Shown piece by piece: positions 60,672 through 64,000 of a DNA stretch of 64,000 nucleotides. The stretch comes from Euglena gracilis (lineage: Eukaryota > Euglenida > Euglenophyceae > Euglenales). Location of the stretch: contig CP154954.1 in the NCBI GenBank assembly GCA_039621445.1, positions 2,542,001 to 2,606,000 of the forward strand, given 5' to 3'. The stretch's first letter is position 1. Each line of letters starts with the position of its first letter. The position numbers and the translations under genes are program-made. The notes beneath the pieces are model-generated. The model saw nothing but the letters and a program-made list of their open reading frames with translations, ran no database searches and was not told where the DNA came from.

Positions 60672-60831
60672 AACAAGGGGGGGGGGCGGGTAATGTTTTT
60701 ATGCATTATTTCTCTTTTTTTTGTATTTTTCTTCCTTTGCAGATTCAGCGTACAACAAGGGGGGGGGGCGGGTAATGTTTTTATGCATTATTTCTCTTTT
60801 TTTTGTATTTTTCTTCCTTTGCAGATTCAGC
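60672..60831 (+). repeat. 79-bp perfect tandem duplication ending in a splice-acceptor-like TTTGCAG
   Basis: The two units (GTACAACAAGGGGGGG...TTCCTTTGCAGATTCAGC) look identical. Each ends in a pyrimidine tract plus TTTGCAG|ATTCAGC, so the duplication would double a potential 3' splice site. Confidence 0.9.
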
Positions 60832-60836
60832 TTTAG

Positions 60837-61097
60837 TTGCATGGGAAAGGACCGCAGTCCAGGTCTCTACTTGACAACCAGGACCGGAACCTCCAGTGCC
60901 GATCCAACAGGTTGGTGGTCAGCCACCTGGCCCGTTCAGGAAGGAAGTTCATGGAAATGGAGTTCCACGGCTTGCTGCGGGAGCCAGCCTTCTCTTCAAG
61001 CAAGGCCGCCCTCCCCCCAAGCAAGCATGGGCAGCATATGGAATCCAGTTGTGCAACCCAAATCCTACAGGAAACCAATGTGGAATTGCGGCAATGA
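60837..61097 (+). CDS. Hypothetical ORF or exon after the duplicated acceptor
   Basis: 86 codons from ATG 60,837 (about 11 bases after the acceptor) to TGA at 61,095-61,097: MHGKGPQSRSLLDNQDRNLQ, CRSNRLVVSHLARSGRKFME, then EFHGLLREPAFSSSKAALPP. Balanced composition, no repeats. No family recognised. It may be a 3' terminal exon. Confidence 0.35.
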   Translation: MHGKGPQSRSLLDNQDRNLQCRSNRLVVSHLARSGRKFMEMEFHGLLREPAFSSSKAALPPSKHGQHMESSCATQILQETNVELRQ

Positions 61098-61139
61098 GGA
61101 TAAGGTGCTTCTAAACAGAGATTTTTTTGAGTTTGGGGA

Positions 61140-61925
61140 CTGGAGGGGTGAGTGGGTGGGCAACGCCACCCCCCTCCCGAGGGGGCCCTTCCCCCCTCGG
61201 GGGGGGGGGGGCCCCCCCCGAGGAGGGGGCCAAGGGGCCGGGTTTCTGCTTTTTTTTTCAGCCTGAAGAGCCGGAGAAAAATTCTGGACCCAGGTTTAAC
61301 CCCCAAGATCCAAGGTTGGGTCCTTCCGAGCCCGCCACCACTCCCACACACAGGTTTTCTGAGATTTCATTGCAGCCCTGGGGGCCCCGGAGAGACCACT
61401 CGGGGGGTGGGTGGGTGGGTGAGTCCGGACCCCCCGGGTCCTTAACAATTCTTCTACTGCAATGGTCTGTGGTTGATTCCCTTTTCCTAATTTGGCTTGC
61501 GTGTTCTTGTTTTGTCAGAAATTTCCCCATGATTTCGACCCCAAATGGCTCTTCTGGGGTCAGACATTTGGGGAGGGGGATGTTTTTGTCCTCAGGTGCT
61601 TTTGGAACCAAAAAAGGCCACTTTGACACATACAGACAAATGGATATGCTTACATATGTATGACCCCCCCTAATATGGGAAGCTCCGCAGACATGAGGTA
61701 AGTGGCAGGGGGGTCCTCCCCACCCCACCCCCTAGGGGGTAAAGTGGTAGGGGGGGGGGGTCGCTGAGCTCTTATCCCTTTATGGGTAAGAGCGAAGCTT
61801 ACCCCTGGGGGAAAACCCCCCCCGAACCCCCCCCCCTCCCCCCCCCCCCTCGGGGCCACCTCGGGAACCGGCGGATTATCACCATGATCCCGGCCCCGTT
61901 CCCGAAATTTTTTTTTTCAGTCACG
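61140..61925. repeat. G/C-run-rich repeats
   Basis: GCCCTTCCCCCC...GGGGGGGGCCCCCCCC blocks (61,180-61,240), (GGGT)n at 61,402-61,420, and TATCCCTTTATGGGTAAGAG at 61,772, which recurs inverted at 35,701-35,725. Confidence 0.55.
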
Positions 61926-61959
61926 AGCGACTGGATTCCTAGTTTCCGAATCACCTGGG

Positions 61960-62480
61960 TTTGACCCCCAACTCCCCGCCAGGCCCGAGTTATTCACGCG
62001 CGAAGGGGTCCAAACTGGGTAGGATTCGCCAACCCCCCCTGGATAAGCCCCCCCCCCTTTGGACGGCCAAAAAATGTCAATTTTCAAAATATCTCCAAAA
62101 TGAAGCCAAACCAAAGGAAATGTCCGGAGACCTAATTTGAAGCCCTTGGAACGCCCTATCTACCGGTATTTTGATTTCCCCGCAACTCCCCGCCTAGCCC
62201 GAGATACGGCCGTTTTCGGCGCAGACGGCCGTTTTGTACACTTTTCCCTCTGTTCGACTTAGCCGTTTTCGGGGGGTGGGGGGTCAAAAAATCGATGTTT
62301 TCAAAATTTCTCGAAAATGATGCAAAATCAAAGGAAATGTCCAGAGACCTAAATTGAAGCCCTTGGAACGCTCTATGTACTGTGATTTTGGTTTCCCCGC
62401 AACTCACCGCCCAGCCCGAGATACGGCCGTTTTTTGGCCAATTTGGGCCATTTCAAGCCATTTTGTACACTTTTCCCTCT
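61960..62480 (-). repeat. Composite repeat S, copy 3, proximal part
   Basis: Reverse complement of 36,240-36,780: GGGGTCCAAACTGGGTAGGA, then two tandem units of GGAAATGTCCGGAGACCTAA...CCGGTATTTTGATTTCCCCG...GCCCGAGATACGGCCGTTTT. Confidence 0.8.
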
Positions 62481-63930
62481 GTTCGACTTGGCCATTTTCG
62501 GCCAAAAAGTCGAAAAAAATCGAAAAAATTTTTTTCGCCCGAAACGATGTTTTTTGGCCTCCCGGACCCGGAAAAACCGTTTTCGAGCCGAAAACGAGCG
62601 TTTTTCGACCCGCCGGGGCCCCGTTTTGGGCCGCCGACCCATTGACTTTGGGTCAAAACCGGGTCAAAAAAGTCGAAAAAAATCGAAAAAATTTTTTTTG
62701 CCCCAAAAGATTTATTTTTGGCGTCCGGGACCCGGGAAAACTGTTTTTTGTGCCGAAAACGAGCGTTTTTCGACCCGCCGGCGCCCCGTTTTGGGCCGCC
62801 GACCCATTGACTTTGGGTCAAAACCGGGTCGAAAAAGTCGAAAAAAATCGAAAAAAAATTTTTTGCCCGAAACGATGTTTTTTGGCCTCCCAGACCCAGA
62901 AAAACTGTTTTTCAGCCGAAAACGAGCGTTTTTCGACCCACCAGCGCCCCGTTTTGGGCCGCCGACCCATTGACTTTGGGTCAAAACCGGGTCGAAAAAG
63001 TCGAAAAAAATCGAAAATTTTTTTTGCCCGAAACGATGTTTTTTGGCCTCCCAGACCCGGAAAACTGTTTTTGAGCCGAAAACGAGCGTTTTTCGACCCG
63101 CCAGCGCCCCGTTTTGGACCGCCGACCCATTGACTTTGGGTCAAAACCGGGTCGAAAAAGTCGAAAAAAATCGAAAAATTTTATTTTGCCCGAAACGATG
63201 TTTTTTGGCCTCCCGGTCCCGGAAAAACTGTTTTTGAGCCGAAAACAAGCGTTTTTCGACCCGCCAGGGCCCCGTTCTGGGCCGCCGACCCATTGACTTT
63301 GGGTCAAAACCGGGTCGAAAAAGTCGAAAAAAATCGAAAAATTTTATTTTGCCCGAAACGATGTTTTTTGGCCTCCCAGACCCGGAAAACTGTTTTTGAG
63401 CCGAAAACGAGCGTTTTTCGACCCGCCAGCGCCCCGTTTTGGACCGCCGACCCATTGACTTTGGGTCAAAACCGGGTCAAAAAAGTCGAAAAAAATCGAA
63501 AAATTTATTTTGCCCGAAACGATGTTTTTTGGCCTCCCGGTCCCGGAAAAACTGTTTTTGAGCCGAAAACAAGCGTTTTTCGACCCGCCAGCGCCCCGTT
63601 TTGGGCCGCCGACCCATTGACTTTGGGTCAAAACCGGGTCGAAAAAGTCGAAAAAAATCGAAAAATTTTATTTTTGCCCGAAACGATGTTTTTTGGCCTC
63701 CCAGACCTGGAAAAACTGTTTTTCAGCCGAAAACGAGCGTTTTTCGACCCGCCAGCGCCCCGTTTTGGGCCGCCGACCCCGTTGACTTTGGGTCAAAACC
63801 GGTCGAAAAAGTCGAAAAAAAATCGAAATTTTTTTTTTTTGCCCGAACATAAAATGTTTTTGGCCTCCCGGGACCCGTAAAAACTGTTTTCGAGCCTAAA
63901 TGACCTTTTTTGACGCCAACACCGGCGCCC
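62480..63930 (-). repeat. Satellite array, about 163-bp monomer, about 8 copies
   Basis: The word CATTGACTTTGGGTCAAAAC (or close variant) starts at 62,640, 62,805, 62,968, 63,128, 63,291, 63,453 and 63,615, with a variant at 63,780: spacings 160-165. Each monomer also has TTTTTGGCCTCCC, GAGCGTTTTTCGACCCGCC and CCCCGTTTTGGGCCGCCGAC. Long open frames such as 63,293-63,880 exist because 162 is a multiple of three; they are satellite sequence. Confidence 0.95.
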
Positions 63931-64000
63931 TGTTTTCTGGCACCAACCCATGGATTTTTCAGGCAAAAGAGCTCCCATGGATTGGCGGTATGTATGGAGG

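Noticed and set aside
63293-63880. 195-codon open frame in the satellite (and similar frames on both strands from 62,350)
   Set aside because: Frame stays open because the monomer is close to a multiple of three; the peptide is just the repeated monomer.

Overview
The window is nuclear DNA of a eukaryote, most likely a protist or alga; the species cannot be fixed from the sequence. Supporting signs are short exons with GT/AG borders, non-LTR retrotransposons, very GC-rich third codon positions in coding-looking stretches (for example 2731-3345 and 56085-56310), and a vast non-coding fraction of repeats, microsatellites and long G/C and A/T runs. No operons, ribosome binding sites, rRNA or tRNA genes were seen.

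0-3.35 kb holds two possible host exons and an unknown GC-rich coding fragment after a CCA repeat. 3.35-7.2 kb is non-LTR retrotransposon A (minus strand), truncated at its 3' end, with a leader full of a palindromic minisatellite. 7.46-8.2 kb is the fossil endonuclease end of another element (plus strand); 8.45-8.82 kb is a small inverted-repeat transposon with an 11-bp target duplication; 9.1-10.75 kb is the 5' coding part of element E with a 2A peptide. 10.75-14.3 kb is a giant inverted repeat with arms of about 1 kb, carrying nested small transposons.

14.35-28.1 kb is an array of minus-strand retrotransposons: D (28.1-26.4, remnant), C (26.0-21.1) and B (21.0-14.35). B and C are sister copies encoding zinc fingers, reverse transcriptase with YLDD, and a C-terminal restriction-like endonuclease (RLE), with 2A ribosome-skipping motifs between modules. 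B has three 2A motifs that bracket an extra module absent from C. Both copies look dead: frameshifts and stops in B, a one-base deletion plus stop in the reverse transcriptase of C.

28-43 kb is mostly dispersed repeats, small terminal-inverted-repeat elements with TA target duplications, simple repeats and a 250-base T-rich tract. 43-52 kb holds a plausible split host gene on the plus strand whose small exons mostly agree in splice phase and end in a lysine/glutamate-rich exon. 53.4-56.6 kb holds pieces of a second host gene that looks like a RING plus B-box (TRIM-like) protein. 57-64 kb is again repeats, ending in an 8-unit satellite of about 163 bp that is also present as one or two units, in the opposite orientation, near 36 and 57 kb.

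Functionally the window is a retrotransposon nest. Each LINE would make one transcript whose product is split by 2A skipping into nucleic-acid-binding proteins and the RT-RLE enzyme that copies the RNA into chromosomal DNA. Very small non-autonomous elements have inserted into the dead copies, and host exons sit in the gaps.
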